Positions 15,908 through 25,010 of a DNA stretch of 61,278 bases are shown in pieces (position 1 is the first letter of the stretch; the number at the start of each line of letters is the position of its first letter). Where the stretch lies: assembly GCA_900538905.1 (NCBI GenBank), contig UPZS01000008.1, positions 1-61,278 of the forward strand, in the 5' to 3' direction. The DNA is from an uncultured Sutterella sp. (GTDB taxonomy: Bacteria > Pseudomonadota > Gammaproteobacteria > Burkholderiales > Burkholderiaceae_F). Under the pieces are notes generated by a model, which saw nothing but the letters and a program-made list of their open reading frames with translations, made no database searches and was not told the DNA's origin. Made by a program: the position numbers and the translations under genes.

Positions 15908-17317
15908 TCAGAAGAAGCCCACGTCGACCGCAAAGAGCTTTTCGACCTGTGCAATCACGCGTTTGCCTGGCACGAAGACGATGACGCGGTCTTCGGGTTC
16001 GACAATGACATCTTTTTGCGCAATGAGTACCTGAGGCTCTTCAATGTCATCGGTATCACGCACCAAAGCGGCAATTTCCACACCTTCCGGAAGATCGATG
16101 TCGGCGATGCGTTTGCCCACCACTCGAGAACTTTTCTTATTGCCGTGCGCCACGATTTCAAGCGCCTCGGCAACGCCACGCCGCAGACTGTGGGCGGCTA
16201 GAACGTCACCGCGACGCACGTGGCGCAGCAATTCGCCGATGGTCGCCTGGGTGGACGAGACGGTGACGTCGATCTGCGTTCCTTGCATCAGGGCGCTGAA
16301 TGTGTCGCTGTCGGTGAGCGCAATCACGCGGCGAGCTCCCAGCTTTTTAGCCAGAAGTGCGCCCATGATGTTGTTTTCATCGCGGGCAGAAAGCGAAATG
16401 AAGAGGTCGCAGCGATCAACACACAGTTCCGTGAGTACTTCTTCATTGGTCAGGCTGCCTGTCACCAATTCGGTGTCCTTCGGAACGGCTGCAGCAAGTG
16501 ATGTGGACAGTGCCGTGTCTTCGTCGAGAATGGTGATGGTATAGCCGCGACGGCCTTCGGGGCCGTTTAAAAGCCCTGCCAGCTGGACACCCAGACGGGC
16601 GTTGCCTGCAATCATGATGCGGCGGATGCGTTCTTCATGCTGACGCAGTTCGCTGATGACGCGCCGCACGTCACGGCCGGAGGAAAGCGCAATGACTTCA
16701 TCGCCGCTTTCGATGACGGTTTCAGAAGAGATGTCCAGACGACGGTTACGACGAAACACCGAAACGATGCGTGCAGGAACATACGGCAGGTGTACGGCCA
16801 AATCACCGATCGGACGCCCCACCAAGGGACTGCCTGCAACGGCTCGCACGCAAAAAAGAACGGCTTTTCCTTCGGCAAAATCAATGATCTGGAGCGCTTC
16901 CGGAAATTCGATCAGACGCAGAAGACTTTCATTGAGAGCCTGCTCGGGCCAGATGGTGCTGGTGATTTGAAAGCCTTCTTCGGCGAGCAGGCGCGGGTAC
17001 TGGCGCAATTCTTGATTGCGTACACGAGCGATGCGTGTGGGGATGTTGAAAAGTTGCGAAGCAAGAAGACAAACCGCCATGTTGGTTTCATCGTTGGCGG
17101 TAACCGCAAGGATCATGTCGGCATCGTTGGCGCCTGCGCTCTCCAATACGGAAGGAGAGAGGGCATTTCCGGTCACCCCGCGCAAATCCAGACGAGTTTC
17201 GAGCGCATTGACTCGCTCGGCATCGTGATCCACGATCGTGATGTCGTTGGATTCATTGACGAGGTTTTCGGCAACCGACCTTCCGATGCGGCCGGCACCG
17301 ATGATGAGGATATGCAT
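15908..17317 (-). CDS. trkA: Trk system NAD-binding regulatory subunit
   Basis: The 469-aa cytosolic protein has two RCK units. Each has a Rossmann fold (IIGAGRIGRSVAENL at 4-18, and a second, degenerate one near IAGNARLGVQLAGLL) followed by a TrkA_C domain. It binds NAD(H)/nucleotides and gates TrkH. It is 10 bp upstream of trkH and downstream of the ntrYX-like pair. Confidence 0.94.
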   Translation of the reverse strand: MHILIIGAGRIGRSVAENLVNESNDITIVDHDAERVNALETRLDLRGVTGNALSPSVLESAGANDADMILAVTANDETNMAVCLLASQLFNIPTRIARVRNQELRQYPRLLAEEGFQITSTIWPEQALNESLLRLIEFPEALQIIDFAEGKAVLFCVRAVAGSPLVGRPIGDLAVHLPYVPARIVSVFRRNRRLDISSETVIESGDEVIALSSGRDVRRVISELRQHEERIRRIMIAGNARLGVQLAGLLNGPEGRRGYTITILDEDTALSTSLAAAVPKDTELVTGSLTNEEVLTELCVDRCDLFISLSARDENNIMGALLAKKLGARRVIALTDSDTFSALMQGTQIDVTVSSTQATIGELLRHVRRGDVLAAHSLRRGVAEALEIVAHGNKKSSRVVGKRIADIDLPEGVEIAALVRDTDDIEEPQVLIAQKDVIVEPEDRVIVFVPGKRVIAQVEKLFAVDVGFF

Positions 17318-17363
17318 AAATTGCCGCTGGCTCGAACGGGTGAAATAAACGTGTCGCCGGAGC

Positions 17364-18107
17364 TTACAAGTGGTCAGTATCCGACGAAACGTTCGTCGCA
17401 AGGGGTTCTTTCAAGGACGCGTGCTTGTGCATATCACCGCCGAGACGTGGAATTTCCAAATTCAGCAACTTCAGTTTGCGGTACAGATGCGTACGCTCAA
17501 GTCCTGCATGACGGGCGACTTTCGTCATCTGACAGTTTTCGTAAGACATCAGACAGGAAAGATACGCCTTTTCAAAGTCGTCGCGAAGTTCCTTGAGGGG
17601 GCGATTGAAGTCGAGCGTGATGTCTGTGCCGGGAATCTTCAACACGGGCAGCGATTCGAGCCGCTGGACCGTCGGAGCAATGACGGCGGGTTCCTGCGTT
17701 TTTTCTTTTTGCTGCTGGTAGCGGGCAAAGGTGTTCTGACGTTGCCCTACGACCAAAGCGTGTTCAACGGTCGAGAGCAGCTTTTGCATGGAAATCGGCT
17801 TCTCAAGGAAGGACAGAGCTCCGAAGCGAATGGCCTCAACGGCGTTTTCGATAGTGCCGTGTCCGCTCATCATGACGACCGGGCAGTGCAGTAACTTGCG
17901 CTGCCCCCACTCCTTGAGCAGAGTGATGCCGTCTGTATCTGGCATCCAAATGTCCAGCAAAATCAGGTCGTACTTATCCTGCAGCACAAAAACGCGAGCC
18001 GCTTCGGCGCTGTCGGCTGTGTAGACGGTATGGCCTTCATCAGTGAGAATGTCCGAGAGCATTTCTCGGATACCAAGTTCGTCATCGACGATAAGGATTT
18101 TTGACAT
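17364..18107 (-). CDS. NtrX-like response regulator lacking the AAA+ domain
   Basis: The 247-aa protein has a receiver domain (1-120; D8/D9, phospho-acceptor D52, S81, K103), a charged linker (about 120-165), and a Fis-type HTH (about 168-220, ending GLERTHLYRKLKLL) very like the end of NtrX. The sigma54-interacting AAA+ ATPase that normally lies between them is missing, so it should not activate sigma54 promoters. It lies directly downstream of the NtrY-like kinase, its likely partner. Confidence 0.85.
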   Translation of the reverse strand: MSKILIVDDELGIREMLSDILTDEGHTVYTADSAEAARVFVLQDKYDLILLDIWMPDTDGITLLKEWGQRKLLHCPVVMMSGHGTIENAVEAIRFGALSFLEKPISMQKLLSTVEHALVVGQRQNTFARYQQQKEKTQEPAVIAPTVQRLESLPVLKIPGTDITLDFNRPLKELRDDFEKAYLSCLMSYENCQMTKVARHAGLERTHLYRKLKLLNLEIPRLGGDMHKHASLKEPLATNVSSDTDHL

Positions 18108-18152
18108 ACTGCTTGCTTTTCAAACTTCCAAAAGCGTGCCCTAGTTCAAATT

Positions 18153-20429
18153 TCAGGACGGCGACTCCACAATGTTACGCACCTTTTGCTCTGCAGGCAC
18201 GTTTTTGTCCTCAGGGTTTGCATTTCGGGAGACTTCAGAGAATTGATTTTCTGTTTCCTCGGTGGTTTGACGGCGATTGAGCGGGAACACCAACGTAATT
18301 TTTGCGCCGATCACCTGGCCGTTGACCTCTGTACGGTTATCGAGTGAAATGCGGGCGTGATGCTCATCCATGATCTTTTTGACCATTGGTAGTCCCAGCC
18401 CCGTTCCGGTCGGTTTGGTTGTGATATAGGGTTCGAAGGCCTTGGCAAGGACCGACGACGAGAAACCTCCGCCGTTATCTTTGAGCGTGACGCGCACGCC
18501 AGTCGCGGTGCCGTTTTGCATTTGTAGGCTCGCCGACAGACAAATGTACGGATTGGGGCTGTTGCGACCGATCGCTTCGACTGAGTTGCTGATGAGGTTG
18601 TGGAAAACCTGACGCAACTGATTGGCATCCCCACTGATTTCGGGCAGATTTCCTTCGCAGTGCAATTCCACTTTGGTGCCGGCGCTGTGGTAGAAGTCGA
18701 CGACTTCCTCGAGGAAAAATTTCAGATTCAATGGTTTCAAAACAGCTTCAGGGAGCTTGGCAAAGTCTCGGAAGTCATTGACCATCTGCTTCATGGCGTC
18801 GACCTGCGTGACAATGGTTCCGGTAGTGCGATGCAGCAGCGCTTCGTTCTTTTCGTCGAGTTTACCGCTGAGCTTCATTTCCAGCCGTTCGGCCGCCAGA
18901 CGGATGGGAGTGAGAGGATTTTTGATCTCATGGGCCAGACGGCGGGCGACCTCACCCCATGCAACGGCACGTTGGGCATCCAGAATGCGGGTGATGTCAT
19001 CGAAAATGATGACGAAACCGGGGCCGAGCTCTAAATGCAGGCGTGAAGCGCGGACGAAAAGCGTTACGTCGGTATGAACCTCAGCTCCGGTCAGGGGCAG
19101 TTCAAAAGAAGTGGGCGTATCGTCGTCGGTCAGTGCAATTTTTTGTGAAAGCGTTCCGGCAAGCGTGGGAGAGACGTCTTGAACCGAGGTGCCGGGCCTA
19201 ATTTCGTCAACATGGAGAATGCTGACGGCCGCCGCGTTACTCATCGTGATGCGCAATTTGTCATCGGTGACCAATACACCAGAGGAGAGATTGGCGAGAA
19301 TCAACTCGAGTTGAGAGCGGGCCTGCTCGGCCTCTTGACGTCGACGTTCCACATTTTCTCGGGCTTCGGCGACCTGAGAGATCATGGTGTTAAAGGATTT
19401 GGTGAGCGAATTGATTTCACTGTCGCCAGAAAACTCTTTAATGGGTCGCAGATCGCCCTCGGCAACCTTGCGGGTGCCGCGGGCCAGTTGCAGTACGGGC
19501 GCCGTTGTGGCACTGGCAAACACAAAGGCGACGGCCACCGCAACCAGGACGGCGAGCAACATGGTAAGCGTGAGCGTGATCGTATACATGTCACGCAGGG
19601 CGGAGCGAGACAGCACCAACTCCTGATAGTTTCTGTAACCGTTGAGCAAATCAATGGTGTGACTGGCCATAGCTTTGGGCACAACCTGCGTGAGCTGCAG
19701 GTAGGTTGTGGGCTGCAGGGCGGCATAGGCGTCCATCGGCACAATACTGCGGATGCGCAAGGATCCTTCGCTTTCGGGTTGTTCTCCCTCGAGAAGATAA
19801 ATGCCGTATTCGGTGCGCGCTTTCTGCAATTGAGAGGCAGTTGGCCGATCAATCACAGCCGTGACGGTGGGCGAGAAAGAACTTAAAAGAATTTCGCCGG
19901 AAGAAGAGAAGACGATGGCTGAAGCCGCATCCGATGTCTCGCGCATTCGATCCAGTGTCAGGGCGCGCTCGCCCTTGGAGGTGGCATTCAGGATAGAGGC
20001 GATGCGTCGGGCCGTTTGCAGTAACTGATGCTGTTCGCGCGTAATTACTTCGCTTGAAAGGGCTACACCTGAGTCAAGCGCTTGCTCTACGCGGACATCA
20101 AACCACGAATCAATGGAGCGACCGATAAATTGACTCGAAACAAAGTAAAGCAGCAAACAAGGGATAACGGCTGCTAGCGCGAGCACGAGCGCAAGGTTGA
20201 TTGTCATGCGAGCGCCAAAAACTTTGTTGCGGCGCTGTTTAAACAGACGGTAGACGACGGCTCCGATGAAGGCCAGGAGGGCGATCGTAGCGAAGGAGTC
20301 GACGATCAGAAGGATGGGGAAATAGCGCTCAAAGATGACCGAGTTAGCGCCACCGGCAGCCAGAATAACCAAAAGAACGGCCGCGATGATGATTGCGACG
20401 GCCAGCGGAATGCGAAGCCAACGAATCAT
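18153..20429 (-). CDS. ntrY: NtrY-like sensor histidine kinase
   Basis: The 758-aa kinase has three N-terminal membrane segments (about 7-28, 37-60, 78-100), a periplasmic region, a fourth segment (about 283-306), HAMP (about 307-360), PAS (about 375-480), HisKA with H500 in RRLAHEIKNPLTPIR, and HATPase_c with NLISNSVEAI, DNGGGF and GTGLGLPMVKK. This is the NtrY layout. Its start overlaps the DUF4390 stop (ATGA). The stimulus is unknown; NtrY in relatives is tied to nitrogen or redox control. Confidence 0.9.
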   Translation of the reverse strand: MIRWLRIPLAVAIIIAAVLLVILAAGGANSVIFERYFPILLIVDSFATIALLAFIGAVVYRLFKQRRNKVFGARMTINLALVLALAAVIPCLLLYFVSSQFIGRSIDSWFDVRVEQALDSGVALSSEVITREQHQLLQTARRIASILNATSKGERALTLDRMRETSDAASAIVFSSSGEILLSSFSPTVTAVIDRPTASQLQKARTEYGIYLLEGEQPESEGSLRIRSIVPMDAYAALQPTTYLQLTQVVPKAMASHTIDLLNGYRNYQELVLSRSALRDMYTITLTLTMLLAVLVAVAVAFVFASATTAPVLQLARGTRKVAEGDLRPIKEFSGDSEINSLTKSFNTMISQVAEARENVERRRQEAEQARSQLELILANLSSGVLVTDDKLRITMSNAAAVSILHVDEIRPGTSVQDVSPTLAGTLSQKIALTDDDTPTSFELPLTGAEVHTDVTLFVRASRLHLELGPGFVIIFDDITRILDAQRAVAWGEVARRLAHEIKNPLTPIRLAAERLEMKLSGKLDEKNEALLHRTTGTIVTQVDAMKQMVNDFRDFAKLPEAVLKPLNLKFFLEEVVDFYHSAGTKVELHCEGNLPEISGDANQLRQVFHNLISNSVEAIGRNSPNPYICLSASLQMQNGTATGVRVTLKDNGGGFSSSVLAKAFEPYITTKPTGTGLGLPMVKKIMDEHHARISLDNRTEVNGQVIGAKITLVFPLNRRQTTEETENQFSEVSRNANPEDKNVPAEQKVRNIVESPS

Positions 20430-21031
20430 AGTCGCGATGGATCCGGAAAGAGTTTGGCTTCAAGTGCTTGCTTGATATCGATCGTGATCCAGTCGCTGTC
20501 AAGCGCCCAATCGGAATTGCCCCCGACGACGACTTGCAGGGGTTTGGGCAGGCGTGAGGTATCCAACCGCATACGCACTTCCAGTTCCAGCGAAGAATCA
20601 TCAAGCACTGAGGCTTCGGCGATTCGCCAGCCAATCAAGTGCCGCGTAATCGGCAGTATTTGCTCAAGCGTGTCGTAGGTCTGAGAGAGACCGCCTCGGG
20701 AAAAGCGGTATTGTCGGGTGAGCGGACTGAAGCTCACGCGCTGAACGAGTTCAAGATGGCCTAAATCCTTGTCAAACCAGAGCATACGTTTGCTCTGTAG
20801 TTTCACCTCACAGACAAAGTAAAGCGCAATGCCGCGACGCAGACTATCAATGAGCGTTTCAGGCAGGTCGTATTCCCAGCTCAGCGACAAAAACAGGTCG
20901 TTTCCTTGCGGTTCAAGCACGGCCTGCATGAGCTGCATCTCGGGGGTGTCGGCCGAAGCGACGCGAGGCACAAGCGCCGCGATGGGAAAGGCGGCGGCGG
21001 CAACGCAAAGTTGGCGGCGAGTGACAGTCAT
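20426..21031 (-). CDS. DUF4390 exported protein
   Basis: The 201-aa protein has an N-terminal export signal (TRRQLCVAAAAFPIAALVP; the twin arginine followed by a hydrophobic stretch could be Tat or Sec). A beta-rich domain with LSLSWEYDLPE and YFVCEVKL fits DUF4390. Members sit between rsmB and ntrY in many betaproteobacteria, as here. A periplasmic role next to the sensor kinase is plausible but unproven. Confidence 0.8.
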   Translation of the reverse strand: MTVTRRQLCVAAAAFPIAALVPRVASADTPEMQLMQAVLEPQGNDLFLSLSWEYDLPETLIDSLRRGIALYFVCEVKLQSKRMLWFDKDLGHLELVQRVSFSPLTRQYRFSRGGLSQTYDTLEQILPITRHLIGWRIAEASVLDDSSLELEVRMRLDTSRLPKPLQVVVGGNSDWALDSDWITIDIKQALEAKLFPDPSRL

Positions 21032-21038
21032 ACCGAGA

Positions 21039-22346
21039 TCAGCGTTTTTGCAGAAGTGAATAGAAAAATCCGTCGTGCGGCCCGTTGATTAACTCGGGCA
21101 TGTCAGGATTGTCGCACGGCATTAGGCGCAGTTGTGCACAGGAGCACTTCGGAAGTGCAACGGCTTGTGCATCTGCATGCGTTTCGAGAAAGGCCGTGAT
21201 TTGCTGCGAACCTTCTTCAGCAAACACCGAACAGACGGCATAAAGGAGTCTGCCGCCGGATTTGACGACAGGCCAAAGAGCTTCCAGAAGCCGTTTTTGT
21301 TGTTGCGCGAGGGCAACAATATCGTCAGGGCGACGGGAAAACACGATCTCAGGATGCCGGCGCACGATGCCGCTTGCCGTGCAGGGGGCATCAAGCAGTA
21401 CGGCATCAAACGGTTTGCCGTCCCACCAGCGTGCTATATCGGCCGCATCGCACACGCCGACATCGGCTTTAAGCGCTAGACGCGAAAGATTTTCATTGAT
21501 GCGGGGAGCGCGCTGTGGGTCGGATTCCAGGGCTGTAACCGAACAATCGGCCAGCTCAAGCAGGTGTGCCGTTTTGCCGCCGGGGGCGGCGCAGGCGTCA
21601 AGGATGCGCTCTCCAGAGCGGGGGGCCAGAAACAGGCCAGCCAACTGCGCGCCGGCGTCCTGCACACTCACAAGTCCTTCGGCAAAGCCGGGAATTCGAT
21701 TTACGGGACGTGCTTTTTCCAGCAAAACGGCCTGCCCGCCCAGCGCACGGGCAGGACAGCCTGCGGCCTGCGCATCGGCCAGCCATTTTTCAACCGTGGT
21801 TTTACGCACATTGACGCGCAGCGTCATCGGCGGTTTTTTGTGCAGTGTTTCAAAGAGAGCTTCGAGGTTTTCGGCGCCGAATTCTTTGCGCATGCGATCG
21901 ATCCACCAGCCCGGTGCGTTGAAGCGAGCGACGCGATCGGAAAGGATGGTTTTGTCAAGCGATGATTTTTCGCGGAGATAGCGGCGCAGACAAGCGTTGA
22001 CAAGACCGCTGGCGCGGGCAGTTGCCTTGCTCAGACGCGCTGCATTAATGGCCTCGTTGACGACGACGTAGGGCTTGTCGGGTTGCTCGTTGAGTTCGGA
22101 CAAAGCAACGCAAAGCAGGGCTGTTACTTCGGGAGTGGGGCGTCGGGTCACGAGTTTGGCAACAAGCCGCTCCAAAAAAACGGCGCGGCGTAGAGCGCAG
22201 TACAGAATCGAGCGAACGGCCGCTTTTTCATCCGGCGTTGCGTTTTCGCACCGAACTTCAATCGTGCGATCAAAGGCCGCCTGTTCAGAAAGCTCCATCC
22301 AGCAGACGGAAGCAAGCCAGAGTGATCGACTGAGAGTGGCGCTCAT
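21039..22346 (-). CDS. rsmB: 16S rRNA m5C967 methyltransferase
   Basis: The 435-aa protein has a NusB-like N-terminal RNA-binding domain (about 1-140) and a Rossmann methyltransferase domain. The latter shows the SAM loop DACAAPGGKTAHLLEL, the DAPCTASGIVRRHPE motif and the catalytic YAVCSVFAEE cysteine, all typical of RsmB/Sun. The length matches E. coli (429 aa). The start overlaps the fmt stop by 4 bp. Confidence 0.94.
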   Translation of the reverse strand: MSATLSRSLWLASVCWMELSEQAAFDRTIEVRCENATPDEKAAVRSILYCALRRAVFLERLVAKLVTRRPTPEVTALLCVALSELNEQPDKPYVVVNEAINAARLSKATARASGLVNACLRRYLREKSSLDKTILSDRVARFNAPGWWIDRMRKEFGAENLEALFETLHKKPPMTLRVNVRKTTVEKWLADAQAAGCPARALGGQAVLLEKARPVNRIPGFAEGLVSVQDAGAQLAGLFLAPRSGERILDACAAPGGKTAHLLELADCSVTALESDPQRAPRINENLSRLALKADVGVCDAADIARWWDGKPFDAVLLDAPCTASGIVRRHPEIVFSRRPDDIVALAQQQKRLLEALWPVVKSGGRLLYAVCSVFAEEGSQQITAFLETHADAQAVALPKCSCAQLRLMPCDNPDMPELINGPHDGFFYSLLQKR

Positions 22347-23299
22347 TGCAGCTTATCTCCGACGGTAAGTCCCGTGCTCTGCACGAAGGCGGTAGCCGGC
22401 ATGGCGGGTTTGCCGGCGCGCTGAAGTTCCAGACAGTCGATGGCGCCGTAGCCGCAGGCTACGACCAAACGATGTCCGGCTTCCAGAACTTGACCGGGTC
22501 TGCCGGAAGCGTCAATGGCCACGGCATTGCGGATTTTGACGGTTTCGCCTTTGCAGACAGCCGTGGCATACGGAAACGGGTTGAAGGCGCGGATGCGGCG
22601 GGCAACAGCGGCTGCGGGCAGGGACCAGTCGATCGGTGCTTCTGACTTGAGGATTTTTTCGGCGTACGTCACGCCCTCCTCGGGCTGTGCTTCCCAGGTA
22701 AGTGCATCGGCTGCTTCGAGCGCTTTGACGATAAGTTCGGCGCCCATTTCAGTCAGTCGTTCAAAGAGCGTGGCCGATGTATCAGTCTCGGTGATGGCCG
22801 TTTCGGCTTTCAGGATCATGGGACCTGTATCGAGCCCGGCTTCCATTTTCATGAGCGTGATTCCGGTGACGGCATCGCCCGCTTCAATGGCTCGCTGTAC
22901 GGGAGCTGCGCCGCGCCAGCGCGGCAGAATCGAGCCATGAATATTCATGCTTTTGATGTCACCGTCACGGCCAATGCCACGGGCGGCGTCAAGCGCGCGC
23001 TGCGGCAGGATCAAGCCGTAAGCGGCCACGATCAGAACCTCAGCACCGGCGTTTTCGAGGGCGGCGAGCGCTTCTTCTGCTTCCTGCGGAGCTCTCTTTA
23101 CGGAGAGCGAGATCGGTGTCAGAACGGGAATGCCATGCGCCAGCGCTACTTCCTTGACGGCCGAAGGTTTGAGCTTCATGCCGCGGCCGCTCGGTCGATC
23201 GGGCTGAGTGAGAACAAGACAGACTTCGTGCCCGGCGTTAATCAGAGCGCTCAGGGCGGCAGCGGCAAAGGCGGGAGTACCGGCAAAAGCAATACGCAT
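22343..23299 (-). CDS. fmt: methionyl-tRNA formyltransferase
   Basis: The 318-aa protein starts MRIAFAGTPAFAAAAL, contains the folate-binding NIHGSILPRWRGAAPVQRAI with the catalytic Asn/His, and ITLMKMEAGLDTGPM. It formylates initiator Met-tRNA. ATG 23299 is the family-typical start; longer in-frame sequence upstream is ignored. It heads the long leftward cluster down to trkH. Confidence 0.95.
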   Translation of the reverse strand: MRIAFAGTPAFAAAALSALINAGHEVCLVLTQPDRPSGRGMKLKPSAVKEVALAHGIPVLTPISLSVKRAPQEAEEALAALENAGAEVLIVAAYGLILPQRALDAARGIGRDGDIKSMNIHGSILPRWRGAAPVQRAIEAGDAVTGITLMKMEAGLDTGPMILKAETAITETDTSATLFERLTEMGAELIVKALEAADALTWEAQPEEGVTYAEKILKSEAPIDWSLPAAAVARRIRAFNPFPYATAVCKGETVKIRNAVAIDASGRPGQVLEAGHRLVVACGYGAIDCLELQRAGKPAMPATAFVQSTGLTVGDKLQ

Positions 23300-23409
23300 A
23301 GAAACTTTTGAAGAAGCGGGAAAAATAGTGTGTTGCGCGGTATTGTAGCGGCTTGGTCGGAAAGGCTGAGTAGAATCGGTGAGGCTGCCGTGCAAGCGTC
23401 GGCTCGCTC

Positions 23410-24342
23410 ATGAGGTCAAATACAAATCGGATTCATACCATGCAAAAGATGCTTCTTACTCGTCGCGGTCGTTTCGGATGCTGTCTATACGGTGATCCGG
23501 TCATGCCGCCGCTTGTACTGTTGATGGGTTTGGGGATGAATGCTGCCTCTTGGCCGGAACCTTTTCTGACGCGTCTGGTGCGCAAGGGACTCTATGTCAT
23601 CGCACCGGATAATCGGGACAGCGGTTCGAGCATGCTCGGTACGGAACCCGTAAGCAAAACGCGCATGTTTGCAAGTATTGCCAAATACATTGCAGGCGGC
23701 TCCGTTCATGCGGAGTACCGTCTAGAAGACATGGCCGCCGACACGGAAAGTATCTTGGACGAGCTGGGAGTGGAGCGTGCGCACATTGCCGGTATTTCCA
23801 TGGGCGGCATGATTGCACAGGTGTTTGCGTGTCGTGCGCCGCATCGCACGGTGAGTCTGACGAGTATTTCCTCGGCAACGGGCAACGTCATTACCGGCGT
23901 GGGAAATCCTGTTGCCATTCGCTCAGCACTGCAACCGGCGCCGACCACAAAGGATCGACTGGCGTGGCGCAACTATCTGCGCAACGTGATGACGTCCATT
24001 GGCACGAAAAACGAGATCTACAGCGATGAAGCGCTCGATAAGATCATTGACGTGGAATTCGAGTACGAGGTTCCGCCGCATGCCAAAATGCGCCAGTTGA
24101 TGGCGATTTTGGCTTCGGGCGATCGGCGGGAGCAGCTGCGTCAGCTGACGGTTCCGACGTTGGTGATCCACGGCACAGCTGATCCCTTGCTACCGCTTCG
24201 AGCCGGAAAAGAAACGGCCGAGTGCATTGAAGGCGCACGCTTTATGCCGATGGAAGGGATGGGACACGATTTGGCTGCATCCCGACAGCAGGAAATTGCC
24301 GACGCAATTGCCGCGCACTGCTATGGCACGACATTGCGTTAG
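23410..24342 (+). CDS. alpha/beta hydrolase
   Basis: The 310-aa (or 300-aa from ATG 23440) protein has an alpha/beta-hydrolase fold: LLMGLGMNAASW oxyanion region, APDNRDSGSS, the nucleophile elbow GISMGG, the acid in HGTADPLLPL and the histidine in EGMGHDLAA. The triad looks complete, so it should be an active esterase/lipase-type hydrolase. The substrate cannot be told. It sits between fmt and def, which are usually adjacent. Confidence 0.8.
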   Translation: MRSNTNRIHTMQKMLLTRRGRFGCCLYGDPVMPPLVLLMGLGMNAASWPEPFLTRLVRKGLYVIAPDNRDSGSSMLGTEPVSKTRMFASIAKYIAGGSVHAEYRLEDMAADTESILDELGVERAHIAGISMGGMIAQVFACRAPHRTVSLTSISSATGNVITGVGNPVAIRSALQPAPTTKDRLAWRNYLRNVMTSIGTKNEIYSDEALDKIIDVEFEYEVPPHAKMRQLMAILASGDRREQLRQLTVPTLVIHGTADPLLPLRAGKETAECIEGARFMPMEGMGHDLAASRQQEIADAIAAHCYGTTLR

Positions 24343-24348
24343 ACCAAA

Positions 24349-24885
24349 TCAGCGGTTTTCTCGCTTGGCCTTTTCTTCGCGGGCCTTTTCCTTGCGGCGT
24401 TTGGCCAACTTGGTGACGGCGCGGGATTTTTTGAGCTGGCTCAGGTGATCAATGAAAACAATGCCGTCTAGGTGATCAAGTTCGTGTTGCACGCACACGC
24501 TCATGAGTTCGTCGCACTGCATTTCGAAGAATTCACCTTTCAGATCCTGAGCCTTGACCGTGACGAAAGACGGGCGCTTGACCTTTTCATAGAGGCCCGG
24601 AAGGGACAGGCAACCTTCTTCGCACTCTTTGATTTCTTCGGAGCGAGAGGTGATTTCTGGGTTGACCAAAACGTGAAGGTCGTTTTTTTCTTCGGAAATG
24701 TCAATCACGACCATGCGGATGAGCTTTCCCACTTGAGTGGCGGCAAGCCCCACTCCGGGAGCGGCATACATGGTTTCGGCCATGTCGACGGCAAGTTGCT
24801 TGAGTGCGTCATCGAACACAGTGACGGGCTCAGCCTTGGTGGCCAGACGAGGATCGGGATACTGAACGATGGGCAGAAGTGCCAC
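24349..24885 (-). CDS. def: peptide deformylase
   Basis: The 178-aa metalloenzyme removes N-formyl groups from new proteins. All three motifs are present: GVGLAATQVG, EGCLSLPG (metal cysteine) and HELDHLDG. The start is GTG with a strong GGAGG site. A lysine/glutamate-rich tail follows residue 155. It is divergent from dprA. Confidence 0.95.
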   Translation of the reverse strand: MALLPIVQYPDPRLATKAEPVTVFDDALKQLAVDMAETMYAAPGVGLAATQVGKLIRMVVIDISEEKNDLHVLVNPEITSRSEEIKECEEGCLSLPGLYEKVKRPSFVTVKAQDLKGEFFEMQCDELMSVCVQHELDHLDGIVFIDHLSQLKKSRAVTKLAKRRKEKAREEKAKRENR

Positions 24886-25010
24886 AGTGAAGACCTCCGG
24901 AAAAATATCTCGAAATGCACGGGCCGATAAAATCAGCCGGGTAAGCGCGCTATTGTAGGCGTCAAATCTGGAAAAACGCTGAATCTACGGAAATTTTCGG
25001 GAAAAACAAA

